From Kryptolebias marmoratus (Eukaryota; Chordata; Actinopteri; Cyprinodontiformes; Rivulidae), in contig NC_051435.1 of NCBI RefSeq assembly GCF_001649575.2, forward strand, positions 7,005,633-7,069,632: a stretch of DNA of 64,000 nucleotides. The letters run 5' to 3'. Under the pieces are notes generated by a model, which saw only the letters and a program-made list of their open reading frames with translations, was not told the origin of the DNA and did not search any database. The position numbers were made by a program, and so were the translations under genes. Positions 49,033 through 61,751 of this stretch are shown piece by piece. Every line of letters starts with the position of its first letter. Positions within the stretch are counted from its first letter, which is position 1.

Positions 49033-52000
49033 GCATTAAAATAAAGTCTTGATATTTATAAAAAAACATTTAATCATAGCTTAATTATATTTTTCAGAGT
49101 AAAGCACTTTCTTTTTTTTCAAAAAAAACCTAAAGACATCTATAAATGTTATTAATATGATTTATTGATCAATGTGTTATTTACATTTAAAGAAGGAGCA
49201 GCCAGCTGATGTAACGGTAATTAACCGGATGACATTTGCAAGTTTCACATTGCTGAAATCATGTCTTCACCAAGACTTGTTTTTTTCTTTTTCCAAATAT
49301 TTGCCCACATTTTGCCATGAATGGACATCACAGCACAGCTCTTTTACTTTCATAATCACTCAAGCGTCACTAAATCAGAATTTAGGTGGTAACTCTGTTA
49401 TCTATGTTAAACTAAAAGCTAAATCTGTGTGTTATTTGTTGACCCAGATCCACAAAATCGACCTCAGGCAAAATGCGCATTTCAAAAGATGATCAAAGAT
49501 ATAAAAGCTGTGAAGATGCTGTTTTCATTTTTTTTTATGGAAACTGTTCATGTTAATTTTTGTCTGTAGGTTTGAAAAGTATCATGTTGCAATAATGTTT
49601 CGTGGGATTTAGGAAATTTCAAAAGTGTGATCATCATTACTGTCAGGAACATAACACCTAAAACCAAAGGTAAGTATTAATACAAGCAGATAGAGGAACA
49701 TACAGGCTGTTGAGCTGAGACCATTATAAATAAAACTAACACTAAATTCAGAATGAACACAAAAAAACCCCATCCCATTTGGAAAATTATAGACCATGTA
49801 AAAAAATCAAGAAACCCTGGGTCAGCAGATTGTTGGAAGGCGCATGATTTATAAAAATAAGTCCTTGACATGTAATCATCAGGGAGTTAAAAATTGTATT
49901 CATGGACTATTAATTGCTTCAACTAGTTGTGCTCTAAAAAAAGGTTTTAATGTGAAAACCTACTGTTTAAAGACACATATAACAAAGAGATCTAATGGCT
50001 AGAAAGTTTCCTGATAATGTTTATGCTCCCATGGAGATAAATACATTTGATTTTAAAGACCTCTTTATGGGTTTAATGAGCGTTTTAGCCTCATGGGAGA
50101 GCTAGTGAGGCTTTATACGCCCTGAAAAATTACAGTTTTATTATTAGTGTTATCATTTACTCTGCATAAAAGCTGCATTTTTATCACTGGCAAAAAACTG
50201 TTGTTTTTCACAGCTTTCTATAACAAACATGCTGCAAAATGTCTTCATTTTTCTCTATTGTGATTCTTCTTCAGTTTAAACTCTGTGTAAAAGTTTCCCT
50301 GTATCCTTGCGTTTAGATACTCTTGTTTTACTCTGCGGAATCAAATAATTGTAAGAGGAAAATATCGTCATTCCATCTTTGTCTGAATGAAGACTTTCAT
50401 TTTCTGTTTGCCCCACAGCTTTCTGCCAACACCAGTCTATCAGCTCACGCAGGTGTGTGATGCTTATGGCTAATTAGTCTTCTCTCCTGGAAAATGTGGG
50501 CTCATGCAAAGCCAGTAGCTCGGCAGTTAGCTTCTTCTAGATGTTAAAACAACAATTAAGCTGTAATTTATGATGGTTGGCAAAGATCACTAAGTCCGCT
50601 ACCCTTTCTGAAGAATCTACCCTCACATTTGTCACTTTGGGATGCTAGCAGTTGTGCAAAAAGGCCTGCAGAAGGGTTTATGTTGCTTGATCAGATTTTA
50701 GGATGGCGAGAATAAAAAATGAAAAATACATCCAGTTTTTATTTTAACATTCAAGTAAAGACTAAAGTAACTGTTTCCTTTTTGAAGTCTAAGTTGCTGC
50801 TTGTAACACATCCAGGTGTTTTTAAGCTCTAGCCCTAACTTAGGCAGCGAGTGTCCACTGTAACTGGTTTTTAAACTGTTGACATCATCTGAGAGGTCAC
50901 AGATGATCACACAGTTTCATTGATGAAGTTGCTTAGCAACAGTGGTGACTTAAGCCCTGGTCATGTTTGAATTGTTGGTCATTGTGTCTGCGAAGTGCAA
51001 CAACAAAACTGAGCTGCAAGTGTTGAGTTTACGCTTAAAGTGTACTTAACTTACTGTTGTGTTTTTGTTTGTTTGTTTTAACAGAAGGCGTTGCTAATGA
51101 GCTGAACACACAGCTTCACAACATGAATACCAGCAGAAAAATAGTCATTTTCTGTTAAAAGTCTGTGGCTGATACAATATACATTTTTATACACTATCTC
51201 CCAAAGTTGGATTCTTTCAAATCGATGTAAATTAGCTCCTAATCATGATACAACTCAGCCATTAAACTTGACACAGTCTGAAACTCAATCTGTTAATTTA
51301 AGCTGATATTGAATCAATGTATTACAATACAACAAAGCAAAGGGATGATTCTTTCAGTTACTGAGATTACTTATTTAAAAAAAAGATGGCTCACAAACAA
51401 GTCTTGTTTTAAAATTACAATTTGATTCACAATTAAACAAAAAAAGGCCTAGTGCAAAACTCATTCATCTTCCAGCTGCAGATGTGTTTAACACTCTTTC
51501 AGTCACTCAGCAGTGAGCAGCAATTGTATTTTGTACCCTATAAATAATTAAACACAAGTTCACTTTTTTTTTTCTGGAATATTAGTTGATCCCTATGAAC
51601 AGGGTGAAGCACACTTTCAGAGTGTTTGTTGCTGTTTATATCGGAGCTGCTGCAGTTCTCCTGAACAGAAGGCATCTCTAATGAAAGAACAATACAGCTA
51701 ATCAGCAGGAAGTGCAACAAGTAGAAGAGTTCTGCTTGCTGAAATGGAAATACATTGAAATGGCCAACCACTGTGCAGTATATGCTAACGAGCCAATAAT
51801 GTGTTCCACCTTACTGATAGGTGCTACATGGTTTTTGTAGTTACTGCCAGCATAGCAACAGACCATGGATAAATGAGGAAAAAAGTAGACTAAGTAGTGA
51901 ATTAGTGAATAGGCTAGACAACAGCTCAGTTAAACTGGCCAAAATAGTGAAGTGCATGTTACATAAGTCATGAAAATGTCAAGAATTTTGAGGAAAAGTC

Positions 52001-53879
52001 TACATTATATAAGTAAACATTATTAGTCTAAGTGCAATCAACTACAGATAGTCGCAGAACTTCGGTTAGACCAAGTAGGCTATACATGTAAAGTACTTAA
52101 TTAGTTGAAGAGCCATTATGTACACACTGGTCTAAAATGATTACAGGACTGTAATTTTATCATGGTAAAAGTACCCCGCTGGGTCGGCATTTTTTCCCGC
52201 TAATACTTGACCGGGCTTGGTGGGAGGCTCAAAACAGCATAATCTTGTCTCCTGTTTTCACAATGTGCACGATATATGTTTAGTTAAGTGAATTAAGGCT
52301 ATTTCTCTGTATCTTTGGACTGATGATAGAGCATTCAACACCCACAAGGTGTTAACAATGTGTGGTTTTGACATGTAAACAATACACAGTTATAGGCGTC
52401 GAACCTAGCAAGATGGCAACCATGAAGCTCGCCTACACTTAAGACTGTAAAGAGAGGTGAATCATTCTTCATACACAAACATACCTCCAGCTTTTAAACT
52501 TTTCTGCTGTTCTTGCTCAAAGGCTCCTCACTGAGTCAATAAACGGATCGTACAAAGACGTAATAGATTGATGGATCTACATTTATTCATTTTAAACTGC
52601 GTTGGTTCACAGCTTCTCTACAGATGCAGCCACATTGTGCACATTTTTGAATTAGTACAAATCATTTCATCTTAACATTCCCAAGCAGGACACTGGCTAA
52701 GTTTGAAGTTAATCTGACAATTATCAGGATAGATGAAGAACAGGTAAGGGAAAAAATAGTTTTTTAAGTGACTTTACTGAGGATTACATTTGAATCATCC
52801 TATATTTTACCTCTGAATACTTCTGCAGAAGTAAAATTATTATTTTAAACAAGGACAGCTTTACCTTTTTTTAGTTATTTGGCTAAATCTATATATAGTT
52901 GATGCCACAGCAATCACTGACTACATGGACATCCAATAGATGGAGCTCTTGTGTCCTAGAAGATAAAACTACATTTTTCTCAGACAGAGGACATAATTTG
53001 TTCAATTTTCAGACTATTTTTATTTTTCACAATTGACAAACTGTTTTGACACTTGTTTTTCTCATCTGAGGTTGTGCTAAAAAAAAACATCACTTACACA
53101 TGTGACCATGAGGTTTTAAAGTACATAGACCCCTCAGCTAATGCTCTTACAAAATGAGATATTATACATAGTGTCAAAAATAACTTGAAGGTCAGTGGCA
53201 TTTAACGGTTTTGTTTTTAGCGCATCAAACACAAAGTGTGCCTCTTGTTGAGAGTGTTATTGGTTCTGACAAACTAATACAATGTCATTTACTTCTTGAA
53301 TGGTTTTCATCTACCAGATGTGTCTGCGTGCTTTTTATTCACATTTAGTATTTAGTCGTTGCGTGAACTGTGAGCTTTCATTCCCTTTGTGAGATGGAAA
53401 ATAAGCCCAGCATCTTCTGGGAATGACTACATAAAAAAACAGTTGTTAGCAGAGCATACTGCCTGCTGGAGGCAGAGCTAAACCACTGATGCTTCAGTTA
53501 TATAAAAGTAAAAGTAATATCCTACATGTCTCTGTTTATCTCAGTGGAATACAAAATCAAAGGCAATCTTAGTAAAAACCAATCACAAAAAGCAAATGTA
53601 TAAAAAGACTGTAATGACAAAAGGCACAAAATAAATAGAAAGAGACAAAGAATTTTTCTCATCAAATTGTGGCGAAAGCGTTTTCTTCGACCAGAGAAAA
53701 AGATCCATTCAATAATTTTACTGTGGCTTAGATCAAATTATTAACATTTTGTTTGTTGTTGTATGACAAAATGCTTTTTTTTAATATTATCTTCAACAGG
53801 TTGTCTTGTCCAGAAGGAAACATTTAGGAAGATTAAAAAAGATCAGCGTCTTTTATCCCTCCATTTGTCTTGTTCCAGT
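47817..53879. other. Intergenic, no gene seen
   Basis: AT-rich. Contains a poly-T run near 48186-48199 and an AT microsatellite at 49001-49027. A minus-strand stretch at 48789-48865 could be an exon (see findings). CpG-bearing sequence at about 52170-52450 might be an old repeat but I do not recognise it. The 106-codon plus-strand frame at 49172-49492 shows no domain. Confidence 0.5.
49001..49027. repeat. AT microsatellite
   Basis: About thirteen AT dinucleotides. Confidence 0.95.
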
Positions 53880-54640
53880 ATTTGTTCCCCTAAGTAACGT
53901 CACATTTCGGATGCCCTCACTGGCTTGACTTGGCACGTGTGTTTGGAGCGGCTGAATTCACTTTTAAATATGCCTTTTCTCCAGAGGTCCCAGCTCCATG
54001 TGACGTGACCCGCATGACTAAATCCATTTAAAGGGGAATAACGTGCATTAAGGCTCTCACTTTTTTGCCTTCTATTTGCATAATTTTGTTTGGCAACGTG
54101 GAAAAGGGGCCATTAACGGTGCTAAGACACACACTGTAAAGCGTAGGGATCAATACCTGATTTCAACATCTTTAACAGCATCGGGGGTCCAGATCAGGAT
54201 GTGTCCCCTAATTCAGATTCACGCAGGATTCTTGTGATGCTGCCATTAGATTCTGATAAGGCAACGTCGTTGAACTGCCTTTCTTAATCTCTGACAGACA
54301 CATTCGCTCAATCAATAGTCTTTTACTTTTTTTTTTGTTGCAAAGACAAGATTGATTGCCAGCAGTTGCTTCATGCTTAGTCCCACTTCTTGCACTTCTC
54401 ATTATAGTTTCAATTAGAAATTCTCCTGAGACCATCTCCCCTGGGAGGCATTAAAGTCCAGGGACCTCCTGCGGTTCACAGCAAACACTGGTTGTTTTTT
54501 TCACAGAATAACCTCTGACCCCGACTTTATTCAGATTGAGAAGTGAAAGCACAAGTCAAACAAGTGAATTACGCGGGGGAGGGGGGAGTCTGTTGGCGGG
54601 ACACTGGGGGATGACGGGGGAAGTTGTGGCTCGCGCCAGT
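53880..54640 (+). promoter_or_regulatory. Candidate asic4 proximal promoter or upstream exon region
   Basis: Complex, less AT-rich sequence begins about 1.2 kb before the coding exon. It includes CRE-like GTGACGTG near 53999, an E-box CACGTG near 53935, an AT-rich CArG-like tract near 53966, and a G-rich block at 54573-54620. No TATA box is obvious. The assignment rests on position and composition only. Confidence 0.35.
54573..54620 (+). other. G-rich tract with quadruplex potential upstream of asic4
   Basis: Five runs of three to six G lie at 54575-54579, 54581-54586, 54598-54600, 54606-54610 and 54616-54620 on the plus strand. Loops of 1 to 11 bases allow an intramolecular G-quadruplex. 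The tract lies about 0.5 kb before the asic4 start codon, within the likely promoter region. Confidence 0.5.
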
Positions 54641-54780
54641 GAGGGGGAAATAATCACAATCTTACCTTCTCATGAAATATTAAATGCCTGTTCTTATTTT
54701 AGCCATCCTCAAAATGCTGCCTTTTCATCAGTGGCTTAAGGCACTGTGCTAGAGCGTTTTGTTGTAATTGTTGTTTCTTT

Positions 54781-54804
54781 CTTTTTTCTTTTTTTTTTTG
54801 ACAG
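54781..54804 (+). other. Candidate splice acceptor before the asic4 coding exon
   Basis: A run of almost pure pyrimidines (C and T) ends in GACAG at 54800-54804, a strong acceptor consensus. If used, it joins an upstream non-coding exon to the exon carrying the asic4 start. The only weak point is that the T-run could be a chance homopolymer. Confidence 0.5.
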
Positions 54805-55114
54805 CTGTATTGCTGCCGATAAGCCGGAGTGTGTGATCTGATCAAGTAGTGAGACAAGCATTCAGAGCAGCAGCAGCACAGCAGCAGCAGCGCTGTAGTC
54901 ACAAGGAGCCGTGGCAGCAGCAGCAGCAACACTATCAGTCACAGCGCAGGCAGCAGCGAAAGCAGCAGCAACAAACTCTCTCCTGTCCTTTTCCTCTTCT
55001 TTCTGGAGTTGTTTCCTGCTCAGAGGACAAAAGCCAGGGAAGTAGGAGGGAAGTGATCCAGGGCTGATAGCTGCCATCTAAAACAAAAACAAAAACGCAG
55101 ACCTGGCTGCCCAC
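54805..55114 (+). other. asic4: asic4 5' untranslated region, CAG-rich
   Basis: The stretch directly before the asic4 start contains no ATG, so the channel start codon would be the first one used. It begins after a polypyrimidine tract and the acceptor dinucleotide at 54803-54804, which suggests that a separate non-coding first exon lies upstream. It carries three CAG-rich runs at about 54866-54891, 54914-54929 and 54948-54971. The in-frame TAA at 55079-55081 lies 36 bases before the start codon. Whether transcription starts inside this stretch or in an upstream exon cannot be decided from sequence alone. Confidence 0.6.
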
Positions 55115-55690
55115 ATGCCTATCGAATTTGTTTGCAAAATCAAATTTGCAGAGGAGGATGAGAAGCAGAAAAGCCAGCAAGATGGGGATAAGGAGAGCCT
55201 GATCGAGGAGAGCTGCACACCACCGGCCAAAGACTTGGCTGGGTTTGCTAACTCCTGCTCCCTCCATGGGATTAACCACATCTTTGTCTCTGGTCGCCTG
55301 GGCATCCGGCAGACTCTGTGGGCTCTTGCCTTTTTGACTTCTCTAGCACTCTTTCTATACCAAGCCGCTAAGTGTGCCATCTCTTACCTGGAGCATCCTC
55401 ATGTCACGGCTCTGAATGAAGAGGCAACTCCTGAGATGGTTTTCCCTGCTGTGACCATCTGCAACATCAACCGCTTCCGCTTCTCTGCTCTGACTGATGC
55501 TGACATCTACCACCTGGCAAACTTGACAGGTCTGCCCCCCAAAAACAGGGATGGACACAAACCCACTGATTTAATGTATCCCGCTCCTGACATGCAGGAC
55601 ATCTTCAACAGGACAGGACATCAGCTGGAGGAGATGTTGATGAGCTGCAATTTCAGTGGACAGAACTGCTCAGCTGACAACTTCTCTGTG
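55115..55690 (+). CDS. asic4: Acid-sensing ion channel 4, first coding exon (partial gene)
   Basis: The exon encodes residues 1-192 of an ASIC4-type subunit of the ENaC/degenerin family, a trimeric plasma-membrane sodium channel family of neurons. Visible in order: a cytoplasmic N-terminus beginning MPIEFVCKIKFAEED, typical of ASIC4; the His-Gly gating motif at residues 51-52; TM1 at about 66-88; the post-TM1 motif FPAVTICNINRFR at 110-122; then the start of the cysteine-containing ectodomain with N-glycosylation sequons at N136, N165, N179, N184 and N189. Family members are roughly 530-560 residues, so this is about a third of the protein. The ATG is the first in the inferred exon, and an in-frame TAA at 55079-55081 fixes the start. 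The -3 base is C, a weak Kozak context. After codon 192 (phase 0) comes a GTGAGT donor, matching where the homologous protein continues with a VYTRYG-like stretch. ASIC4 of mammals forms no proton-gated current on its own; at least one zebrafish paralogue has been reported to respond to acid. The asic4a/asic4b assignment cannot be made from this exon alone. Confidence 0.95.
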
Positions 55691-55696
55691 GTGAGT
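55691..55696 (+). other. Splice donor of asic4 coding exon 1
   Basis: GTGAGT follows codon 192 directly and matches the donor consensus. Translation past it gives five non-homologous residues and then a stop at 55709-55711, which supports an exon boundary here. Confidence 0.9.
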
Positions 55697-58576
55697 GCAA
55701 AAGTTTCTTAAAGTTCCGCCTTTCTGCTCGACTCTCACTGCAATACATGACCAGCTTGTGATGTTTTGGCTTCATCAGAATCTTTATCTTTATCATTCTA
55801 AACCTATGAGGATTTTTTTTCCTCTCACATAAAACTACTAATACGAGTGAAATCAAAGTGAACACTTTGAGAGAAGAGGAATTCTTTGTTTTTAAACCCA
55901 TCTCCACAGGGCATTTGGTTCCCACGATACTGTTCAGCATGCAAAATTCATGGCTATTTGCTCCATCATTGAGCCGTATCTTTTCTCTCCAAGTTCTAAG
56001 CAGCAACAGTGTTTCTCTTCAGCTGTGCAATCTGTTATGTCAGAGAACAAAGTCTGCTCCCAGAGAGGGAAAACACAGAGCTGTCATATGTGGTTGTGTA
56101 CTTTTTTTTTTCCAAGGCAAACTGCGCTTTAATGCTGCCTCTACGCCAGCCGCTGAGAGCGCATGGCAACAAAATTGTCGTAGAAAATAGCCGAGTCTCT
56201 TCTTTCTCCTTTTTCCGACGCTCCCTGTCGCTCCCACTCTCTCAGCCTGACATTGCAGAGCGGCTGCCTCTCGCCTGCTCTCCGCTCAGAGCTCTTGTAC
56301 CTTTCGGGGAGGGAGGGAGTAATGCTTCTTCAATGTTGTATTTCAATCCTGCTGCTGTTAGGATTAAATATTTAAAGACTGACATACATGATTTTTGCAT
56401 TAGCTAGATTGACTAAAAGGAATGAAACAATTTCCATGAGAGGGAAAGTGTGTTTATGTGTGTGTGAGAGAGAATGAGAGAGAGGAAGAGAGTGAAGGGA
56501 TCAGGTGAAAGGAGGAGAGTTTGTGCCTATTTTCTGTGCACTATTTATTTAAGGCATTGTCCTTACAGGAGATGGATTTCCCTCCCGTCCCTCCTGCAGG
56601 AAAAGGAATATGCAATCGCTTCAGGGATGATAAACTGCAGGTGTCAAGTCCTAATAGAGGGTGTTGAACATTGATATGGTCACCTTCGTAAGCGCCAAAG
56701 ATTCTGTCTTATCATGCAGATGGCACTACAAGACATCCAATGCACCGAAATCGACAGGTTTCTTATAAATTTCAATTTAAAAAAAATCAAAATACCAAGG
56801 CATTTATTTGTCTCTCATATTTAGACATAAAATTACCACTGACAATAAAATGAATCCCTCTTACAGAACACGTTTTTAAACTATTTAATCAAGCAAAAGA
56901 AAATGTCATGCTTCTCAGGAGAGCTGAAAAGTTGGATGAAATTCTAAACGTCAGTGTAAAAGTTTTATATGATCTAGACAGCAACATCCTGTGACACTTT
57001 GACACTCGCTCCTCGTGGAGTAATTAGCAGACACGTCAGACCAGAAAATCTCTGTCCCATGTCAGTCCATGCAACGTCCTGTAGCTCTCTTTGAACACCG
57101 GATGACTTCATTGCAGATTAACATCCTGTTGAAAGTTCCCCAAGCTGTTGTTATGTCTCTGTCAGCTGTGTGATCTGCATTTTTTTTTTCTGAGGCTGTC
57201 AGTTAGATTTGTTTCAGGCTACTTCCCTGCATGACAAATTCCTCACTACGTGTCCTGGTGAGGAACACAACTTTGGAGGAAGGACTGGGAGTTGTGGGCC
57301 CAGGCCTAAGTGAGCAACATAAGTAAAAGGAACAGGAGTGTAAATGAAGACACATGCAGTCACACTTTCTGTGCTCGACTGTGTTTGTGTGTTGCCTGTA
57401 AGTGCAAATCACGTATCATTTGTTACAGCAAAGACTCATTATGACTGGTGATGTACTATTAATCACATGCACACATGTATAAACACAGAAAGGAGCCCCG
57501 CACGAATGGGTCATTATTCGTGTTCTCGAGGGGCCCCTCCTTCAAGATCGGTTCCTTGTAATGTGTTTTCTTTCGATTGATCATACCGGGAGCAGCAGAT
57601 GTTTTATTTTGGTAATAGCTTCATGGATCCAGGGCTCTTGGGGAAAAAGGAATGATGAAATATAATTTCAGTCTTTTCTGACATTTTAGTTTTTCTGTAA
57701 GCAGAGCGGGATCTGTGGCATCAACATCTAGCTTGCATTTGTTTACTCTGAATCTCATATGTGATTATTTGTACGTAAATGCCATAATTGGATAATTGAA
57801 TGGTAAATATGTTGCCTAAAAGATGTGGAGTTGAATTTCAATTTTTTTTCCAAAGATTCGTGAACTGACATCTGCGTATTTGAGTCTCCAGTGGTCCGAC
57901 TGCTCTAATTTATGGCAGAAAAATACACAGTCACGTAACAGAGAAATTTGTTTTCCTCTCTTCAGCAGCGGCAGACTGGCATGATTATTTGACGTAGGTA
58001 ATAAGGCCATTCTTTATAATTAAAGATTACGTTATTGACTTGGATTAATCACAGGAGATAAAGCTGATTCAACAAGCCATGAATAAATAGATTAATATTT
58101 TTTCTTCCAGTCTAACTCTGAATAATTGTTCATCCAGTGTGTAGTGCTGTCACTGAGATGAGCAGCCAGCCCTTTGGCTTTTTTCTTTTTAAACAAAGCT
58201 ATGAATTGGTTTGCTCTGACTCTCAGCTGTGTTTGCTGCTGCATTATCAGATTTTGCTCTCAGCAAGGACAGATCCTCTGTGCATATATTCATGCAAATA
58301 ACTGAGCACCTTATAGGGTGGCATGTGAGGAGATCTATAAAAATCTGTGTTAACGGGGGCAGCTCTGAAGAGCTCTTTGCCTTCAATTTGTCATTTAACT
58401 GACTGAAGCCTCTGTTGTGTATTTTATAGATAATTGAATGTTTAACGGTGTAAGCCACAGATGATGCTTTCCTCTCCTTGCTCAGTTTTATCCTTCACAA
58501 AGGAAAGAAAGAGACCTTAAATCGGATGAATCCACATTTTTTCGAAAGGCAAGAAAAATGCTATCTCAATTAAAGA

Positions 58577-59575
58577 CCTTGCATTCCTTCTTGGAATGCA
58601 TATCACCCACTGCTTTTTATATCATAATTTTAAACTAACATTATCTTATGGCCAGCCGTTTTGGTTAAATCTTGTAAATGACACTATGGGCGATCTCATG
58701 CAATAATCTAAAATCTCGCAAAATGTGTTAGCATCTAGAGTACTGTATGTGTCGAGAATGACTCTCTGCTATTACCTCACCAAACTTCAGCTTATTATCT
58801 GAAAAGTGTATGCATTTTTTGTGTTGGTTGAGGTCCATTAACAGTGGCATCCATTTTGCATTGTATTGACTTCAAAAGTTACTGATTTGTAGATGGACAC
58901 TTAATTATAGGTTTCTGGGAGTTTCACTAAATGTATCATGTGGTTTAAAGCTATTTTGCTAACAGGCAGACAGTGTTGACTCTTAACTGTTATTGCCAAA
59001 GGTTAAGGCAATAATATTGCACAATGATTGGTGTTTGAACTGTGTGGTGGGAATGGCTCTCAGCTTAGCTGAATATGTGGCTGTGTTAGAGCCTTTGTTT
59101 GCATTTTCTAAGGCCAGTTGGCCATGGTATTGTACATCCAATGAATACTTTATGATAGTTTTAATAAAATCATTCAATAGTTCATGAGATATTTTGCTAA
59201 AAGACAGTTGACTTCAACAGTTAATAGCAAAGCCTTAAAAGCAGATCTTGTGCTATTAGTTAGAAGTTGGAATATTTGTTGGGGATGAATGTCGGCTACT
59301 AACTCACCAAATTCTTAATATCTGTAATATTGGCAGAGTTATAAACATTTTTGTTTTTGCTGAGGTTGCCTCGCTGTGGCAGCCATCTTGAAAGGTTTTA
59401 ACTCTAAAGGGTTAATCGGGTGTAAATGTACATCTAAAAACTACTTCCAAAGAATTTTAATGAAATCTGTCCTTGAGTTTATGATATATTTTGCCAAAAG
59501 ACAAACAAACACACACACACAGACATGGGCCTAAACTTTACCACCGTTGCATCTTCGAAGGTGGGTGATGACAAT
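58577..59575 (+). repeat. Family A dispersed repeat, copy 6 (three to four internal units)
   Basis: This is the longest copy. Head hairpin CTTGCATTCCTTCTTGGAATGC at 58579, then units opening near 58760, 59045 and 59285. Cores are GGCATCCATTTTGCATTG (about 58845, decayed), a lost core near 59115, and GGCAGCCATCTTGAAAGG (about 59375). Units end in AGATATTTTGCTAA-type segments at about 58950, 59190 and 59490. The tail is ACACACACACACAGACA and CATCTTCGAAGGTGGGTGATG. Confidence 0.8.
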
Positions 59576-60036
59576 TGCCCTGCCTTTGTGTCAGTCATCA
59601 GTATCAAGAAAACTGACCAAAGGAAAGATAGAAAAAGCACATTGAAGTCGTGACTTTAATCCCGAGTTTGTAAAACCACAAAAGAGCGTAAAACTTGTGG
59701 TAAACTCATGTAGACATAAGCAACACAAACAAACAATCTGGATGTATAATGACTTGGCTTCACTACAGTTTTAAAGGATGGGATTTTAAAGCAATGGACA
59801 AATTTAATTTTCATTTTTCCAGCACAGGAACAAGAGCCAGGGTTCCTTTTACTCAGGGCTGACGTGGTGTGTTAGATGTTTCTTACTTGTAGCCTCTGAC
59901 CAAAGGTACATGAGACAGAAATATGCCTGTCCATGTTTGGACAAGAAATACATCCTCAACCTTTGGCAGTGTGTGTATGTGTGCGTGAGTCCTGCAAAAA
60001 CCCTGGCACAGGCTTTCATTCTCAGTTATACATCTG

Positions 60037-60062
60037 TGCAAGTGTGTGTGTGTGTGTGTGTC
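60037..60062. repeat. TG microsatellite in asic4 intron 1
   Basis: A run of TG dinucleotides near 60043-60060, continuing imperfectly to 60071. A CA run in the opposite sense lies near 60433-60455. Confidence 0.85.
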
Positions 60063-60430
60063 TCTGTGTGTGAAAATGTGCTGTGTACATGTGCAGATGA
60101 CTGTGAGAGTGACATTCACTTCCCTAGTGGGTCAGAAGTCTGCTCACCACTTAGCAGAAGACCCACACATACGCCCCCATCTACCACACACACAAAGTTG
60201 GTATTTCTACCCTTCTTAGGACATTATATTGCCATGTAGCCTAACCCAATCATTTACCTTAAACCTAACTATTACCAGTACATAACTATCTTTATCTAAC
60301 CTAAACTTAATTCCCACCTAACCCCTAAGATAACTCAGTTTTGGTCCTCATAAGGATTAGCGGTCCTGACAAGGTAGGTAATTATATCAGAAATGGTCCC
60401 AAAAAGGTAAAAAGAACCAGGTACACAGGC

Positions 60431-60456
60431 AAACACACACACACGCACACCCACAC
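60431..60456. repeat. CA microsatellite, imperfect, in asic4 intron 1
   Basis: CACACACACACGCACACCCACACA-type run. Confidence 0.85.
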
Positions 60457-60754
60457 AGAAGCATCTCCACCAGTGACCAGCCTTTCCCCTGGTGGGGAGC
60501 ACAGAGTGTGGGAGCGTGAAAGTGACTGGATATCCTGACTGGCTTCGTCTCCAGCAACCTGTCAATTAGCCGTCTACAGTTCCACTGCTGTGGGAGTCCC
60601 TGCAGCTTAACACACCGCCTGATATCTGATCCACACACTCCCCCAACCCTGGAGACCAAGGCTGAGTGTGATTATGCCCCGCACAGCCTACGAACAAACA
60701 AATACGCAAAGCAGTTTCTTGTCTTTGTTTCACATTTTATCTTAAAAAAATATA

Positions 60755-61345
60755 AAGACCTGGCAATCCTTAAAGGAATGCATATCGCCCACCACCTTTC
60801 ATGCCAGAGTTTTAGACTGAGATCATTTATTCTGACAAAAAACTGAGTTGGAGCAGTTTTCAACAAACACCCAACTTATTAAAACTACATCTTATGTGAT
60901 AAAACAATATGTCCTTATTATTATTTATTGTCTTAGCTGCTACCGCATCAACTCCCAGCTCAACATCTGTCGGCCATCTTGAATTAGTAGATGATGTGGG
61001 ACTACTTTCTGAAAGTTTTATTAAATTTGGTCTGGTGCTTCATCAGATATTTTGCTAATGGAAAAACATGGTTGACTCTAAAAGTTAATGCTTAAGTTTT
61101 GGGAAAAGATGTTGCACGATGTGTTGTAAATGACTCTCAGCTACTACCACACCAAATTTTAGCACAACATCTGTAAAGTTGACAGAGTTGTAGCCATTTT
61201 TTGTGTTTTCCAAGGTCAGTTGGCTATGGCAACCATCTTGAATTTTATTGGCTCCAAAAACTAATGAGTTGTAGAGGTAAATGCAGTGATTATTTCCTGA
61301 AAGTTTCATTAAAATCCATCCAATGTTTCATGAGATATTTTGCAA
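60755..61345 (+). repeat. Family A dispersed repeat, copy 7 (two internal units, tail missing)
   Basis: Head AAGACCTGGCAATCCTTAAAGG and GCATATCGCCCACCACCTTTC. Cores at about 60972 (GGCCATCTTGAATTAGTAG) and 61227 (GGCAACCATCTTGAATTTTA). The second unit ends in ATGAGATATTTTGCAAAA with no CA-rich tail. Confidence 0.8.
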
Positions 61346-61751
61346 AATGCAACATAAAAGGAAAAGGTTTTCTTGTATTTGTTTCATATTTTATCTCGCT
61401 CTTTTTTATTTTATTGTTTGAAGAGTCTCATATCTTTAGAGGCTGTATTCTTCCTCCACGCTCCTCCTCCTGTGTATCAGCGGAAGATGAATTGCAGTAC
61501 AGTGCAACTAGTCGGCTGCCCCCCTTCTGATATGCATCACCGCTGTCTAATCAGATGAAACCCACCTGTGACCAGAAACCGGATAATATGCAAACAGTTT
61601 GCGTTTGAGAAGGTTTCCTTTATTTTTCCTCTCTTTTTTTTCCCCTACCTCTGGCTGTCTGTGCCAAGAGCTTGATGAGGAGAATCTGCAGCTCGGGGAA
61701 GGCTTTTAACTTCACGATAAAGGCTTTCCGATGTTGTGGTGCTGCTGAAAC

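Noticed and set aside
52170..52450. CpG-bearing stretch with AGCAAGATGGCAACCATG near 52410
   Set aside because: The AAGATGG word resembles the family A core, but none of the other family A segments are present, so I do not count it as a copy.
54849..55067. Gln-rich plus-strand open frame within the asic4 leader
   Set aside because: It starts at GTG, not ATG, and its Gln/Arg richness comes from CAG runs. The leader has no ATG, so it is not a plausible upstream coding frame.
54862..55279. Minus-strand open frames overlapping the asic4 exon
   Set aside because: Shadows of the coding exon and of the CAG runs (Ala- and Leu-rich translation). No evidence for an antisense gene.
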